Positions 46,972 through 56,503 of a stretch of DNA of 64,000 nt are shown in pieces. Every line of letters starts with the position of its first letter. Position 1 is the first letter of the stretch. Both the position numbers and the translations under genes were made by a program. A model generated the notes under the pieces. It saw only the letters and a list, made by a program, of their open reading frames with translations, searched no databases and was not told the origin of the DNA. The stretch is from Allobosea sp. 67-29 (lineage in GTDB: Bacteria; Pseudomonadota; Alphaproteobacteria; Rhizobiales; Beijerinckiaceae): contig NZ_MKSQ01000014.1 of the NCBI RefSeq assembly GCF_001898115.1, forward strand, positions 1-64,000. The letters are read 5' to 3'.

Positions 46972-49131
46972 ATGACCGCTGAAGCTGGGACTGAAGCGCG
47001 AGGTGGCGGCGGAAGCCGCGGCGACATGCTTGACCTCACGGCGCTCTGGGCGGCGATAAAGCGCCGGAAGGCCTGGATCGTCGTGCCGACCGTGGCGGCG
47101 CTCGGCCTCTCGTTCCTCGCGGTGAACCTGGTGACACCGCGCTACACCGGCGAGGCGCGCCTGCTGCTCGAGAGCCGCAGCGGCTTCTATGCCCTGCCCG
47201 GGCAATCCGCGCCCGACAATGCCGGCCAGTTCGATGCCGAGGCGGTGCAGAGCCAGGTGCAGGTGATCATGTCCCGCGATCTCGCGCGGGAGGCGATCAA
47301 GCGCATCGGCCTCGTCGGCAACCCCGAGTTCGATTCCGGAGCCGGCACGCTCGGTGCCCTCCGCAAGATTGCGGTGATGATCGGCCTCGGCAGCCATCCT
47401 GCCGACCGCTCGCCGGAAGAGCGTGTGCTCGAGAAATACTACGACCGGCTGCTCGTCTATCCGGTGGGGCGTTCCCGCATCGTCTCCATCGAGTTCACCT
47501 CGCAGGACCGGGCGCTCGCCGCCAAGGCCGCCAATACCATCGCGGAGACCTATCTCGAGTTCCAGGAGGCCGCGAAGCAGGACAACGCCCGCAGCGCCTC
47601 CGCCTGGCTCTCGACCACGATCGAACCGCTGCGCAAACGCGTGACCGATGCCGAAGCCAAGGTCGAGGAATTCCGCGCGAAGCACGGGCTATTTGCCGGC
47701 CCGAACAACACCAACATCACCTCGCAGCAGCTCGCCGATCTGTCGACGCAGCTCTCGGCGGCGCGCAGCCAGCAGGCCGACGCGCAGGCCAAGGCCGGGT
47801 TGATCAGGGACGCGATCAAACAGGGGCGCACCTTCGAGATCCCGGACGTGGCCAACAACGATCTGATCCGCAGGCTGATCGAGCAGCGCGTCAACCTGCG
47901 CGCGCAGATCGCGGCGGAGTCGCGCAGCCTCCTGCCCGGTCATCCCCGGATCAAGGAGCTCAATGCCCAGCTCGCCGATCTCGAAGGTCAACTCCGGGCC
48001 GCGGCCGAGCGCACCGTCCGCACCCTGGAGAACGAAGCCAAGATCGCCGGCCAGCGCGTCGAGAGCTTCGAGGCCGCGCTGGACGGCCAGAAGAAGAACG
48101 TCGTCACAGCCAATGACAGCGAGGTGCAGCTGCGCGCGCTCGAGCTCGAAGCCCGCACCCTGCGCGAGCAGCTCGAGCAATACATGCAGCGCTATCGCGA
48201 GACCGTGGCGCGGGACACCTTGAACGGCGCGCCCGCCGATGCGCGCATCATCTCGCGCGCCGTCGAGCCGATCGACCCGTCCTTCCCGAAGAAACTGCCG
48301 ATCGTCCTCGTTTCGACGCTGGCGACCTTCCTGATCGCCCTGGCGACGATCGTTACGCGGGAGCTGCTGAACGGCCAGGCCCGCCCGCTGCCGCAGGCGC
48401 CCCGTGGTCCGCGCTGGGTCTCGGTCGGGGAGGAGGAGGAGACGAAGGCGGACGAGCCGGCCCCCGAAAGGCCCCGCCGCGATTCCGTCGCCGGCCTGCT
48501 GACTCACGCCGGCCGGCTCGGCCAGATCCGCCTCGACCTCGAGCGGCCGGAGGAGACGTTGGCGGCGCTCGCCGAGCGGACCGAGGAGGCGCCGCGCGGA
48601 CTGGCGCCGGTGGTGCTCGTGCTGGACGGCGGTGGCGAAGGAGCGGCCAGGCCGCGCGAGTTGGCCGAGCTGCTTGCCCAGCGCTGCCGCTGCATCCTCG
48701 TCGATCTCGCTCGGGACGACGACCACGGCGAGCCCGGGTTCTCCGAACTGCTGGCGGGCGAGGCGCTCTTCTCGGACATCATCATGCGGGAGCCCGGCTC
48801 GCGCCTGCACGGCATCGGTCCAGGCCGGGCCGGCCGCGAGGCGGTGTTCGCCGCCCCGGATCTCGTCGATGTCGCTTTGGAGGCGCTCTGCGAGACCTAT
48901 GACTGGGTTCTCGTGGCGGCCGCCTCGAACGACGAGAGCGCCATGCTGGAGCCGGTTGCGCGCCGTGCCCAGGGCGGGCTCGTCATGAGCGGGCAGCCGG
49001 GCAACGGCCATGCGCTCGAAGCGGCGTACCGCCTCAGCGAGCTGGTCAAGGCGCCCGTCTCGCTTGTTCTCGACGCCGAGCGCGCCGCGCCGATGGCGCG
49101 CATGGCGCAGGACGCGCCGCTGGAGGTCTGA
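46972..49131 (+). CDS. Wzc-like polysaccharide co-polymerase with degenerate kinase domain
   Basis: The 719-residue protein has an N-terminal Wzz domain (first membrane segment VVPTVAALGLSFLAV, about 40-58), a long periplasmic coiled coil with GNVR-type sequence, and a second membrane segment at PIVLVSTLATFLIALATIV (about 443-462) preceded by PSFPKKLP. The cytoplasmic part resembles a BY-kinase (CILVDLARD, then ELLAGEALFSDII), but the Walker A position reads GGGEGAARP without the Lys-Ser/Thr, and no Tyr-rich tail is seen. It probably sets chain length without kinase activity. AGGTGGG lies before ATG 46972. It would partner the Wza-like protein across the prophage. Confidence 0.85.
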   Translation: MTAEAGTEARGGGGSRGDMLDLTALWAAIKRRKAWIVVPTVAALGLSFLAVNLVTPRYTGEARLLLESRSGFYALPGQSAPDNAGQFDAEAVQSQVQVIMSRDLAREAIKRIGLVGNPEFDSGAGTLGALRKIAVMIGLGSHPADRSPEERVLEKYYDRLLVYPVGRSRIVSIEFTSQDRALAAKAANTIAETYLEFQEAAKQDNARSASAWLSTTIEPLRKRVTDAEAKVEEFRAKHGLFAGPNNTNITSQQLADLSTQLSAARSQQADAQAKAGLIRDAIKQGRTFEIPDVANNDLIRRLIEQRVNLRAQIAAESRSLLPGHPRIKELNAQLADLEGQLRAAAERTVRTLENEAKIAGQRVESFEAALDGQKKNVVTANDSEVQLRALELEARTLREQLEQYMQRYRETVARDTLNGAPADARIISRAVEPIDPSFPKKLPIVLVSTLATFLIALATIVTRELLNGQARPLPQAPRGPRWVSVGEEEETKADEPAPERPRRDSVAGLLTHAGRLGQIRLDLERPEETLAALAERTEEAPRGLAPVVLVLDGGGEGAARPRELAELLAQRCRCILVDLARDDDHGEPGFSELLAGEALFSDIIMREPGSRLHGIGPGRAGREAVFAAPDLVDVALEALCETYDWVLVAAASNDESAMLEPVARRAQGGLVMSGQPGNGHALEAAYRLSELVKAPVSLVLDAERAAPMARMAQDAPLEV

Positions 49132-49158
49132 GCCGCGGCTTTAGCGGCCGGAAAAGCG

Positions 49159-50358
49159 CTACTCCTCCGAGAGCGCGCCTCGCCGCAACCAGCCCGAGGC
49201 GCGCTGTGCCAGTCTCAGCGCGGCAGGCGAGCTCTTGATCCGTCGCTTCAGCGCGCGCTTCGCCTGCGCGACCCTGACGAACAGGCGCCCCTTGAGCGTC
49301 AGCGGCAGGAAGCTGTCGACGAGATCGTCGTGATCGTCGCAGAAGCTCGTCTTGTAGCGCGCTTCGCCGACGCCCAGGTCGAAAACCGCGAAGCCCTCGT
49401 CGCATTTCAGCCGGATCAGATCGGCGAGAAGCAGCTCTCCCGGGCTCGTCCTGACGGTCTCGCTCGCCATATCGAAGGAGGTCGCCATGCCCGAGAAGTG
49501 CCGCCCCTGGACGGCACCGACATAAGTCGCGACGCAAACCCCTCCCAGGTCCAGCGTGTAGAGCTCGACGGCAGGCGCCTCGCGGCTCCCATCGGATGCA
49601 GCAGCGGCCAGAAAGGCGCGCATGGCGGGCTCGGCGAAGGGGTCTGGCACCCCCATGCGGCGAAACCGCTCGGCTTTCTGATTCAGGAAGGCATCGACCG
49701 CGCGAGCGATCTCGTCGCGCGTGCGCGCCCTGACTAGCGCCGAGGAGCCGAAATCGGCGAAGCGGCTGCGCTTGTTCTTGAGCTTTTTGCGGGCATGGCT
49801 GCTCATCGAGCGTTTCAGCGTCGCCTCGCCGTCGCCGGAGATCAGCGCGAGCTTGTAGGCCCGGCTTGGGCTCGGACCGGCTGCGAGCAAGGCGGCGGGG
49901 TTGGCGGTGCCCTGCCATTGCGCCGGCTGGTTGACGAAGATCAGCGCATCGAGGCCGCCGACGGTCCGGCCGATCTCGGTGAGCATTGCTACGGCAGATC
50001 CGGCATCGAGACCGGCGGCAAATTCGGGCGCATAGAGGCCCATATGGTAGTTGGCGTGCTTGCCGCCGATGAATTCGGCGAAGCGGATGCCACTGCGCCG
50101 GGTAATGACGAGGGGCAGCAACGCGCAGAGTGCGCCTTCGCCGTCACGCAGCAGCGCGTAGCGGAACTCCATGCCATGCGCGGCGCCGACCGTCTCGACG
50201 AAGGCGCGGACCCAGCCATAGGCCTGATAGGGCGTGACCAGCGCCCGCGCCTCGAAGGCGCGCCATTCGGCCTCGATCGCGGCGATGTCCGTCTCGATCG
50301 CAAGCGAGGCCCAGCGGAGGGGCTTATCGTGCAGCAGGGTTTGGACTGCGACCGCCAT
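49159..50358 (-). CDS. FemAB/CelD-like acyltransferase (GNAT superfamily)
   Basis: The 399-residue protein has the Acetyltransf_6 pattern: an N-terminal half with WRAFEARALVTPYQAYGWV and RFAEFIGGKHANYHMG, and a C-terminal half with AVELYTLDLGGVCVATYVGAVQGRHFSGM, SPGELLLADLIRLKCDEGFAVFDLGVGEARYK. Such proteins acylate polysaccharide or lipid precursors in EPS and cellulose loci. It is transcribed leftward opposite the Wzc-like gene. The acceptor is unknown. Confidence 0.8.
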   Translation of the reverse strand: MAVAVQTLLHDKPLRWASLAIETDIAAIEAEWRAFEARALVTPYQAYGWVRAFVETVGAAHGMEFRYALLRDGEGALCALLPLVITRRSGIRFAEFIGGKHANYHMGLYAPEFAAGLDAGSAVAMLTEIGRTVGGLDALIFVNQPAQWQGTANPAALLAAGPSPSRAYKLALISGDGEATLKRSMSSHARKKLKNKRSRFADFGSSALVRARTRDEIARAVDAFLNQKAERFRRMGVPDPFAEPAMRAFLAAAASDGSREAPAVELYTLDLGGVCVATYVGAVQGRHFSGMATSFDMASETVRTSPGELLLADLIRLKCDEGFAVFDLGVGEARYKTSFCDDHDDLVDSFLPLTLKGRLFVRVAQAKRALKRRIKSSPAALRLAQRASGWLRRGALSEE

Positions 50359-50482
50359 GCGCCTTCGTCTCGCGATCAGGGACGGGTTTCTTTAACCCGC
50401 CATTGTGAACGGATCGGTCATGATCGCCTCGCTCGCGGCGCGATCGCGCGATAGCGTTAGCGGGCGGTTGCATGGACAAGCG

Positions 50483-51538
50483 ATGAACGGGCGTCACAGG
50501 GCCATCGCGGCCGCATTCAAGCTGATGGCGACGACGGGGGCGGACCGCTGGAGCCGGGGTTTTGCCCAGGGCAGAGGCGTTATCCTGACCTTGCACCATG
50601 TCCGCCCGGCGACGGCCCCGCGCGGCTTTGCGCCCAATGCGCTGCTGGACGTCACCCCGGCCTTCCTCGACCGGGCGCTCGGCCTGATCCGCGCCGAAGG
50701 CCACGACCTCGTCTCGCTCGACGAGGCGATCGTCCGATTGCAGCGCCCCCGGCGCGGCCGCTTCTTCGTCGCTCTGACCTTCGACGATGGCTATCGCGAC
50801 AATCTTGAGCATGCCTGGCCGGTCCTGGCCAAGCATGGCGCGCCCTGGACGCTGTTCGTCACGCCGGGTTTCGCCGACCGTACCGCGCGACTGTGGTGGC
50901 TGGAACTGGAGGAGGCGATCCGTGTCCTGCCGCGGCTCGACCTGACCCTGCCGGACGGCCGCTTCACTGCTGACGCCAGGACCGATGCCGAGAAGAGTCG
51001 CGCCTTCGCTAAGCTCTACTGGCGTCTGCGCAAAGGGCCAGAAGCGATTCTGCTGTCGGCGATTTCCGATCTGGCGCGGCAAGCCGGCATCGACCCCGTG
51101 GCGCTGGTCGAGCGCGAATGCCTGCCCTGGGAGACGCTGCGGGCGCTCTCCGGAGCACCTGGTGTCGCCATCGGCGCCCATTCTCTGACCCACCCTATGC
51201 TGGCAAAGCACGATGCCGAAACGGCACGGCGCGAGATCGCCGAGAGCAAGGTGCGGCTGGAGGCGGAGCTTGGACGGCCGGTCGAGCATTTCGCCTATCC
51301 GGTCGGCGATCCGGCTTCGGCCGGGCCGCGGGAGTTCGTCGCGGCGCGCGAGGCGGGCTTCCTCAGCGCAGTCACGACGCGCCCGGGGCATCTCTTCCCG
51401 GAGCATGCCGGCCATCTCCATGCCCTGCCGCGCGTTTCGCTCAACGGACTGCACCAGAACGAGGCAGCGTTGCGGGCGCTGCTGTCGGGGCTGCCTTTCT
51501 GGCTGCGCAATCGCGGACGGCGCGTGGATGCGACCTAG
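50483..51538 (+). CDS. Polysaccharide deacetylase (NodB/CE4-like)
   Basis: The 351-residue protein has the CE4 metal motif TFDDGYRDN (Asp101, Asp102), FVTPGFAD, and the His pair in GAHSLTHPML. It ends with YPVGDPASAGPRE and AVTTRPGH. No signal peptide or membrane segment is obvious, so it may act in the cytoplasm on lipid-linked sugars, which fits the EPS context. ATG 50483 is chosen; the frame is open back to 50405. Confidence 0.87.
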   Translation: MNGRHRAIAAAFKLMATTGADRWSRGFAQGRGVILTLHHVRPATAPRGFAPNALLDVTPAFLDRALGLIRAEGHDLVSLDEAIVRLQRPRRGRFFVALTFDDGYRDNLEHAWPVLAKHGAPWTLFVTPGFADRTARLWWLELEEAIRVLPRLDLTLPDGRFTADARTDAEKSRAFAKLYWRLRKGPEAILLSAISDLARQAGIDPVALVERECLPWETLRALSGAPGVAIGAHSLTHPMLAKHDAETARREIAESKVRLEAELGRPVEHFAYPVGDPASAGPREFVAAREAGFLSAVTTRPGHLFPEHAGHLHALPRVSLNGLHQNEAALRALLSGLPFWLRNRGRRVDAT

Positions 51539-51544
51539 GCCGGC

Positions 51545-51754
51545 TCAGCTTTCGTCGCGGCGCTCCATCCACCTGATCAGCGGCAGCAGCGGCAGGATCC
51601 AGGCGAGGCCGAGCGCGACGTAGGCGATCCCCTGGACCAGCTTCGGCGCCTCGGTGATCCGCCCTTGGGCGAGCGCCATCGCGACGAGGGCGTAGATGCA
51701 GACGAAGGCCAGGATCGCCACGGTTCCGACCAGCTTGCGGGTGCGTTGTCTCAT
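51545..51754 (-). CDS. DUF2842 membrane protein
   Basis: The 69-residue protein with two membrane segments (VGTVAILAFVCIYALVAMAL and GIAYVALGLAWILPLLPLI) ends in RWMERRDES. This is the DUF2842 pattern, confined largely to alphaproteobacteria and often found near cytochrome oxidase genes. Here it is divergent from the heme A synthase gene. Function is unknown. Confidence 0.85.
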   Translation of the reverse strand: MRQRTRKLVGTVAILAFVCIYALVAMALAQGRITEAPKLVQGIAYVALGLAWILPLLPLIRWMERRDES

Positions 51755-51847
51755 CGGACTCCCTGTTGCCGTCGGCGGCGCCCGATTGGCGCCGCTGCGG
51801 CAATGCGATCATTGTCGCGCTGCCGCGACGGGTCTAAAGCATGTCCC

Positions 51848-51870
51848 GCAAAAGTGGCGACCACTTTTGC
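51848..51870. repeat. Palindromic intergenic repeat
   Basis: GCAAAAGTGG-CGA-CCACTTTTGC is a perfect 10-bp inverted repeat, preceded by ATGTCCC and followed by GACCAGAATTTG. Sequences of this look recur as intergenic palindromes in many Hyphomicrobiales genomes. Only this copy was noticed in the window. Confidence 0.55.
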
Positions 51871-51949
51871 GACCAGAATTTGCTTCGCTCGCGCTATGTC
51901 ACCGCCGACCGCGCTTGTGAAGCGCCCCCCGCGCCCAAAGGTCCGCCGC

Positions 51950-53014
51950 GTGAGCATTGCCCTGAACCAGCCGGCCGGCGCGCCGGCCCTGACCGCGAAC
52001 CATGCCGGCATCCGCCGCTGGCTCTGGACGGTGGCGGGGCTCGTCTTCCTGATGGTCGTCGTCGGCGGCGCGACGCGGCTGACCGGCTCCGGCCTCTCGA
52101 TCACCGAATGGAAGCCGATCACCGGAGCGATGCCGCCGCTTTCGGCAGGAGCTTGGGCGGAGGAGTTCGCCAAGTACAAGGCCAGTCCGCAATACCAGAT
52201 CCTCAACAGCGGCATGAGCCTGGGCGAATTCCAGTTCATCTACTGGTGGGAATGGGGTCACCGTCAGCTCGGCCGCTTCATCGGGCTCGTCTTCCTCGCA
52301 GGGTTTCTCGTGGTGGCGCTGCGCCGTCTCCTGCCCGCCCGCCAGATCGCTGTCCTGTTCGGGATGGGGCTGCTCCTCGGCCTGCAAGGCGCGATCGGTT
52401 GGATCATGGTCGCCTCGGGGCTGCAGCCCGGCATGGTCGCCGTCGCGCCGGTGAAGCTGACCCTGCACCTGACCTTCGCCGGGCTGTTCTTCGCCTCCGT
52501 CGTGGCCTTTGCCACGTCGCTGACGCCGCTACGCCGGCCCGAGACTGCCGGAAGCCGTAGCATGGCCTGGCTTCTGCTGTTGCTGACCTTCATCCAGATC
52601 GCGCTCGGCGGGCTGGTCGCCGGCTCCAAGGCAGGCTTCGCCTTCAACACCTGGCCGCTCCTGGACGGGGCGATCCTGCCGCCAGGCTCGCTGCTCTTCG
52701 CGCAGCAGCCCTTATGGGAGAACTTCGTCGACAACGTTGCGCTGGTGCAGTTCAACCACCGGCTCGGCGCCTATGTCCTGCTGGCCGCAGCGCTCTGGCA
52801 GCTCTGGCGGCTGAAGGGTTCCGCCCCGCAATCCAGCGCAGCGAAACGCGCGACGGCTATCGCCGGCATCGTCGCAACCCAGGCCGCGCTCGGCGTCGCG
52901 ACGCTGCTGCTCGTCGTGCCGCTTTGGGCGGGACTGGCGCATCAGGCTCTCGCCTTCGCCGTGCTTGCGATGGCGGTGGTGCATGTGACGCGCACGCGGC
53001 AGGCGGGCGCCTGA
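51950..53014 (+). CDS. ctaA: Heme A synthase, COX15/CtaA type 2
   Basis: The 354-residue membrane protein with eight predicted helices oxidises heme O to heme A for cytochrome c oxidase. Visible signatures are VVVGGATRLTGSGLSITEWKP, an E-WGHRQLGR heme-ligand region (YWWEWGHRQLGR), KLTLHLTFAG, and VQFNHRLGAY. These His pairs are the heme ligands of the family. GTG 51950 has AAAGG about 8 bases upstream; ATG 51896 is possible but lacks a ribosome-binding site. Confidence 0.92.
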   Translation: MSIALNQPAGAPALTANHAGIRRWLWTVAGLVFLMVVVGGATRLTGSGLSITEWKPITGAMPPLSAGAWAEEFAKYKASPQYQILNSGMSLGEFQFIYWWEWGHRQLGRFIGLVFLAGFLVVALRRLLPARQIAVLFGMGLLLGLQGAIGWIMVASGLQPGMVAVAPVKLTLHLTFAGLFFASVVAFATSLTPLRRPETAGSRSMAWLLLLLTFIQIALGGLVAGSKAGFAFNTWPLLDGAILPPGSLLFAQQPLWENFVDNVALVQFNHRLGAYVLLAAALWQLWRLKGSAPQSSAAKRATAIAGIVATQAALGVATLLLVVPLWAGLAHQALAFAVLAMAVVHVTRTRQAGA

Positions 53015-53099
53015 CGCGACAGCGTTTCTCCGGGGCCTGGTCGAAAAGGAAGCTCCACCAGGAGACCGCGTCGCGGCCCCCGATGAAGGCCCGTCGCGC

Positions 53100-54377
53100 T
53101 TACGCCAGCGCCTGGTCGAGATCCGCGATCAGGTCCTCGACGTCTTCCAGCCCGATCGACAGCCTCACCACCTGCGGGCCGGCGCCCGAGGCGGCCTTCT
53201 GCTCGTCCGTCAGCTGGCGATGGGTGGTCGAGGCCGGATGGATCACCAGCGAGCGGGTGTCGCCGATATTGGCGAGATGCGAGAACAGCTTGAGGTTCGA
53301 GACCAGCTTCACGCCGGCGTCGTAGCCGCCCTTGAGCCCGAAGGTGAAGACCGATCCCGCCCCCTTCGGCACGTAGCGCTTGGCCAGATCGTGATACTTG
53401 TCGCCGGGCAGGCCGGGATAGCTGACCCATTCCACCGCAGGGTGCTTCACCAGATGCTCGGCGACTTTCTGCGTGCTCTCGCAATGCCGCTGCATGCGCA
53501 GCGGCAGGGTCTCGATCCCGGTCAGCAGCATGAAGGCGTTGAAGGGCGACAGGGCGGGGCCGAGGTCGCGCAGGCCGAGCACCCGCGTCGCGATGGCGAA
53601 GGCGAAGTTGCCGAAGGTCTCGCCCAGCACCATGCCGTTATATTCCGGCCGCGGCTTCGAGAGCATAGGGTAGCGTTCGTCGCCGACCCAGTTGAACGAG
53701 CCGCCATCGACGATCAGGCCGCCGATCGAATTGCCATGGCCTCCGAGGAACTTGGTCGCCGAATGCACGACGATGTCGGCCCCGTGCTCGAAGGGGCGCA
53801 ACAGATAGGGCGTCGCCATGGTGTTGTCGACGATCAGCGGAATGTTGTGCTGCTTGGCGATGGCGCTGATCGCGGCGATGTCGACGATCACGCCGCCCGG
53901 GTTGGCGATCGACTCGATGAAGATCGCCTTGGTCTTCGGCGTCACCGCCCGGGCGAAACTCTCGACATCGTCGGAATCGGCCCAGATCACGTTCCAGCCG
54001 AAGCTTTTGTAGGAATGGTTGAACTGATTGATCGAGCCGCCATAGAGCTTCCGCGCCGCGACGAATTCGTCGCCTGGCTGCAGCAGCGCGTGGAAGCTCA
54101 GGAACTCGGCCGCGTGGCCCGACGCGACGGCAAGCGCGGCCGTGCCGCCCTCCAGCGCCGCAACGCGCTCCTCCAGCACCGCATTCGTCGGGTTGCCGAT
54201 GCGGGTGTAGATGTTGCCGAAGGCCTGCAGCCCGAACAGCGAGGCGGCATGGTCAACATCGTCGAAGACGAAGGATGTCGTCTGGTAGATCGGGGTGGCG
54301 CGCGCGCCCGTCGCTGCGTCCGGAGCCGCGCCGGCGTGAATCGCGAGCGTATTGAAGCCGGGCATCCGGTCGGTCAT
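53100..54377 (-). CDS. metY: O-acetylhomoserine sulfhydrylase (Cys/Met metabolism PLP enzyme)
   Basis: This 425-residue PLP enzyme makes homocysteine (or methionine) from O-acetylhomoserine and sulfide. It has [46 protein letters not shown] and the PLP lysine K209 in [12 protein letters not shown]. The C-terminal [16 protein letters not shown] is typical. The insertions and length fit MetY rather than MetB/MetC. GGGAG precedes ATG 54377. No SAM-II riboswitch core was recognised upstream. Confidence 0.92.
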   Translation of the reverse strand: MTDRMPGFNTLAIHAGAAPDAATGARATPIYQTTSFVFDDVDHAASLFGLQAFGNIYTRIGNPTNAVLEERVAALEGGTAALAVASGHAAEFLSFHALLQPGDEFVAARKLYGGSINQFNHSYKSFGWNVIWADSDDVESFARAVTPKTKAIFIESIANPGGVIVDIAAISAIAKQHNIPLIVDNTMATPYLLRPFEHGADIVVHSATKFLGGHGNSIGGLIVDGGSFNWVGDERYPMLSKPRPEYNGMVLGETFGNFAFAIATRVLGLRDLGPALSPFNAFMLLTGIETLPLRMQRHCESTQKVAEHLVKHPAVEWVSYPGLPGDKYHDLAKRYVPKGAGSVFTFGLKGGYDAGVKLVSNLKLFSHLANIGDTRSLVIHPASTTHRQLTDEQKAASGAGPQVVRLSIGLEDVEDLIADLDQALA

Positions 54378-54451
54378 GGCGTGCTCCCTGAGAAATCTTC
54401 TGAATGCGAGACGGTGCGTTCGTTTTAAAGAACGATCCACGCAGCGTCAAT

Positions 54452-55675
54452 TCAGGCGCGCGGGCTGAGCTGGGGGCCGATATGCTCCGGGCGGAACCCC
54501 ATGCCGACGAGCCGCGCCGGAATCCGCCGCAGCACCGGAAACCAGCGCAGGAGCTTGAGCAGGAAAGGTGGGGACACGGGCCCGCTGCCGGCCAGGATCG
54601 GCGTGATGATGCGATTCTGGATCGCGACCTGCAATGCCTGCGTCGCCCTGGTGGGGAAGGCCCGGCGCTCTTCGATGGCGGCGAGATCCTCGGTCGTGAC
54701 CCGCTTTTCCCGCAGCGGCGCCGCGAGCCGGTTGGCGCTGGCCACCGCATCCTGGATGGCGAGGTTCACACCGACGCCGCCGATCGGCGACATGGCATGG
54801 GCTGCGTCGCCGATGCAGATCAGCCCCCGTTGCCACCAGCGCTCCAGCCGATCGACCGCGACCGAGAGCAGCTTCAGGTCGTCCCAGTTGCCGATTTCGT
54901 CGACGCGATCGGCAACCACCGGCAGCAGGGCGGCGAGCCCGGCCTTGAACGCATCGAGCCCGGCAGCGCGCAGCTTTTCGAATGCGCCTTTCGGGATCAC
55001 ATAGGCGCATTGCCAGTAGTCGCCGCGGTTCAGCATCACGGCAAAGCGCCCGCGGCCGACTTGGCCGAACGTCTGCCCGGTATCGCCTGGCCGCCGCGAC
55101 AGCCGGAACCAGAGCACGTCCATCGGCGCCCCGATCTCGCGAACGGTGAAGCCGCCTGCCTGCCGCAGGTCGGAATGGCGCCCGTCTGCCGCGACGACGA
55201 GATCGGCCCAGATCGTCGTCTCGCCCTCGGCCGTCTCGGCGGTGACGGCGGCGACGCGGCCGCCCGAGCGGATCAGCCCGGTCGCCTTCGCCTGCATCAG
55301 CAGCTTGAAATGCGGCAGCTCCTTGCCTCGGTCCGCCAGGAAGTCGAGGAAGTCCCATTGGGGCATGAAGGCGATATAGGGCGCCTCGACCGGCAGATGG
55401 CTGAAATCCGCGATCGGCACGTCCTGATCGCCGAAACGGGCCACGATGCTGCGCTCCTTGGTGTGCGGCAGCTTCAGGAAATCGTCGAGCAGGCCGAGTT
55501 CCTGCATGAGCTGCATCGTCGAGGGATGGATCGTGTCGCCGCGGAAATCGCGCAGGAAATCCGCGTGCTTTTCCAGCACGGTGACGTCGACGCCTGCCCG
55601 CGCCAGCAAGAAGCCGAGCATCATCCCGGCCGGGCCCCCGCCGGCGATGCAGCAGGTGGTGCCGATTTCGCGCAT
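54452..55675 (-). CDS. FAD-dependent aromatic-ring monooxygenase-like protein
   Basis: The 407-residue flavoprotein has an N-terminal dinucleotide motif CCIAGGGPAGMMLGFLLARAG, the DG motif AADGRHSDLRQAG and the GD motif LICIGDAAHAMSPIGGVGVNLAIQDA. This is the PHBH/UbiH (FAD_binding_3) family. The substrate is unknown. It is transcribed in the same direction as the downstream metY gene but with a separate gap. A few hydrophobic residues near the C-terminus suggest membrane proximity as in UbiH proteins. Confidence 0.87.
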   Translation of the reverse strand: MREIGTTCCIAGGGPAGMMLGFLLARAGVDVTVLEKHADFLRDFRGDTIHPSTMQLMQELGLLDDFLKLPHTKERSIVARFGDQDVPIADFSHLPVEAPYIAFMPQWDFLDFLADRGKELPHFKLLMQAKATGLIRSGGRVAAVTAETAEGETTIWADLVVAADGRHSDLRQAGGFTVREIGAPMDVLWFRLSRRPGDTGQTFGQVGRGRFAVMLNRGDYWQCAYVIPKGAFEKLRAAGLDAFKAGLAALLPVVADRVDEIGNWDDLKLLSVAVDRLERWWQRGLICIGDAAHAMSPIGGVGVNLAIQDAVASANRLAAPLREKRVTTEDLAAIEERRAFPTRATQALQVAIQNRIITPILAGSGPVSPPFLLKLLRWFPVLRRIPARLVGMGFRPEHIGPQLSPRA

Positions 55676-55860
55676 GGTCCAGCCTCCGACCGGGCCGTTT
55701 CTAGGCCCTCATCCTGCGGAGTCGCGTGGGCGGCGTCCCGTAGGATGCTCCAGATCGCTCGGGAGTCTGCTGGAGCATCCTGCGAGACGCAAGCGGCAGG
55801 CTTGCTGCTCGGGATGAGGGCTCAGCGGGAACCTTTTTGCCGTAGGGAATGCGAAGCCCG

Positions 55861-56391
55861 CTACGTCCCGGGCCGGTTGATCGTCAGCTTCTGGAAGCCT
55901 TTGCCAGCCAGAGCCGGCTTCTTCGCTGACAGGATGCGCGAATTGATGCCTTGCCAGCCGATCTCGCCGGACAGCCGGCCATATTCGATCTTCGGGCAGC
56001 GGTTCATGATGACGATGAGGCCCTTCGCCTCCGCCCGCGCCGCAGCCGCGTCGTTGCGCACCGAAAGCTGCATCCAGATCACCCTGGGCAGCGGATCGAG
56101 TGCCAGCGCCTCGTCGGTGATTGGACCGGCCGCTTCCGAATTGCGGAAGATTTCGACCATGTCGATCGGGCCGGGAATGTCCTTGAGCGTGGCATAGACC
56201 GTCTTGCCCAGGATGGTCTGGCCGGCGAGGCCGGGATTGACGGGGACGACCTCATAGCCGCGATCCAGCAGATACTTCGTTACGATCCAGCTCGGCCGCG
56301 CCTCGTTGGCCGAGGCGCCGACCAGCGCGATCCGCTTCACGGATTTCAGGATGTCGCGGATCTGGCTGTCGGGATAGGCGTCGTGGTTCAT
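55861..56391 (-). CDS. CoA-binding domain protein (YccU-like)
   Basis: The 176-residue protein has the CoA_binding_2 Rossmann fold: ILKSVKRIALVGASANEARPSWIVTKYLL, GYEVVPVNPGLAGQTILG, and VIWMQLSVRNDAAAARAEAKGLIVIMNRCPKIEY. Related proteins bind CoA, with unknown physiological role. ATG 56391 is preferred; ATG 56409 is also possible. It shares direction with the neighbouring enoyl-CoA hydratase gene. Confidence 0.87.
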   Translation of the reverse strand: MNHDAYPDSQIRDILKSVKRIALVGASANEARPSWIVTKYLLDRGYEVVPVNPGLAGQTILGKTVYATLKDIPGPIDMVEIFRNSEAAGPITDEALALDPLPRVIWMQLSVRNDAAAARAEAKGLIVIMNRCPKIEYGRLSGEIGWQGINSRILSAKKPALAGKGFQKLTINRPGT

Positions 56392-56503
56392 CGGGATACT
56401 CTGTGTCATTCGCGGGCGGGGCCAAGCGCAGGCACGGGGGTGGCTTGGGAGAGGATGTCCGGTTTGCGCGATGCCGGAGTCGAGCCCGGGCAGGACAGCT
56501 GAT

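Noticed and set aside
53220..54428. Rightward frame of 402 codons
   Set aside because: Antisense to the metY coding sequence, which has all diagnostic PLP-enzyme motifs.
54378..54451. SAM-II type riboswitch upstream of metY
   Set aside because: SAM-II elements occur before met genes in alphaproteobacteria, but the conserved pseudoknot core was not found in the short upstream gap.
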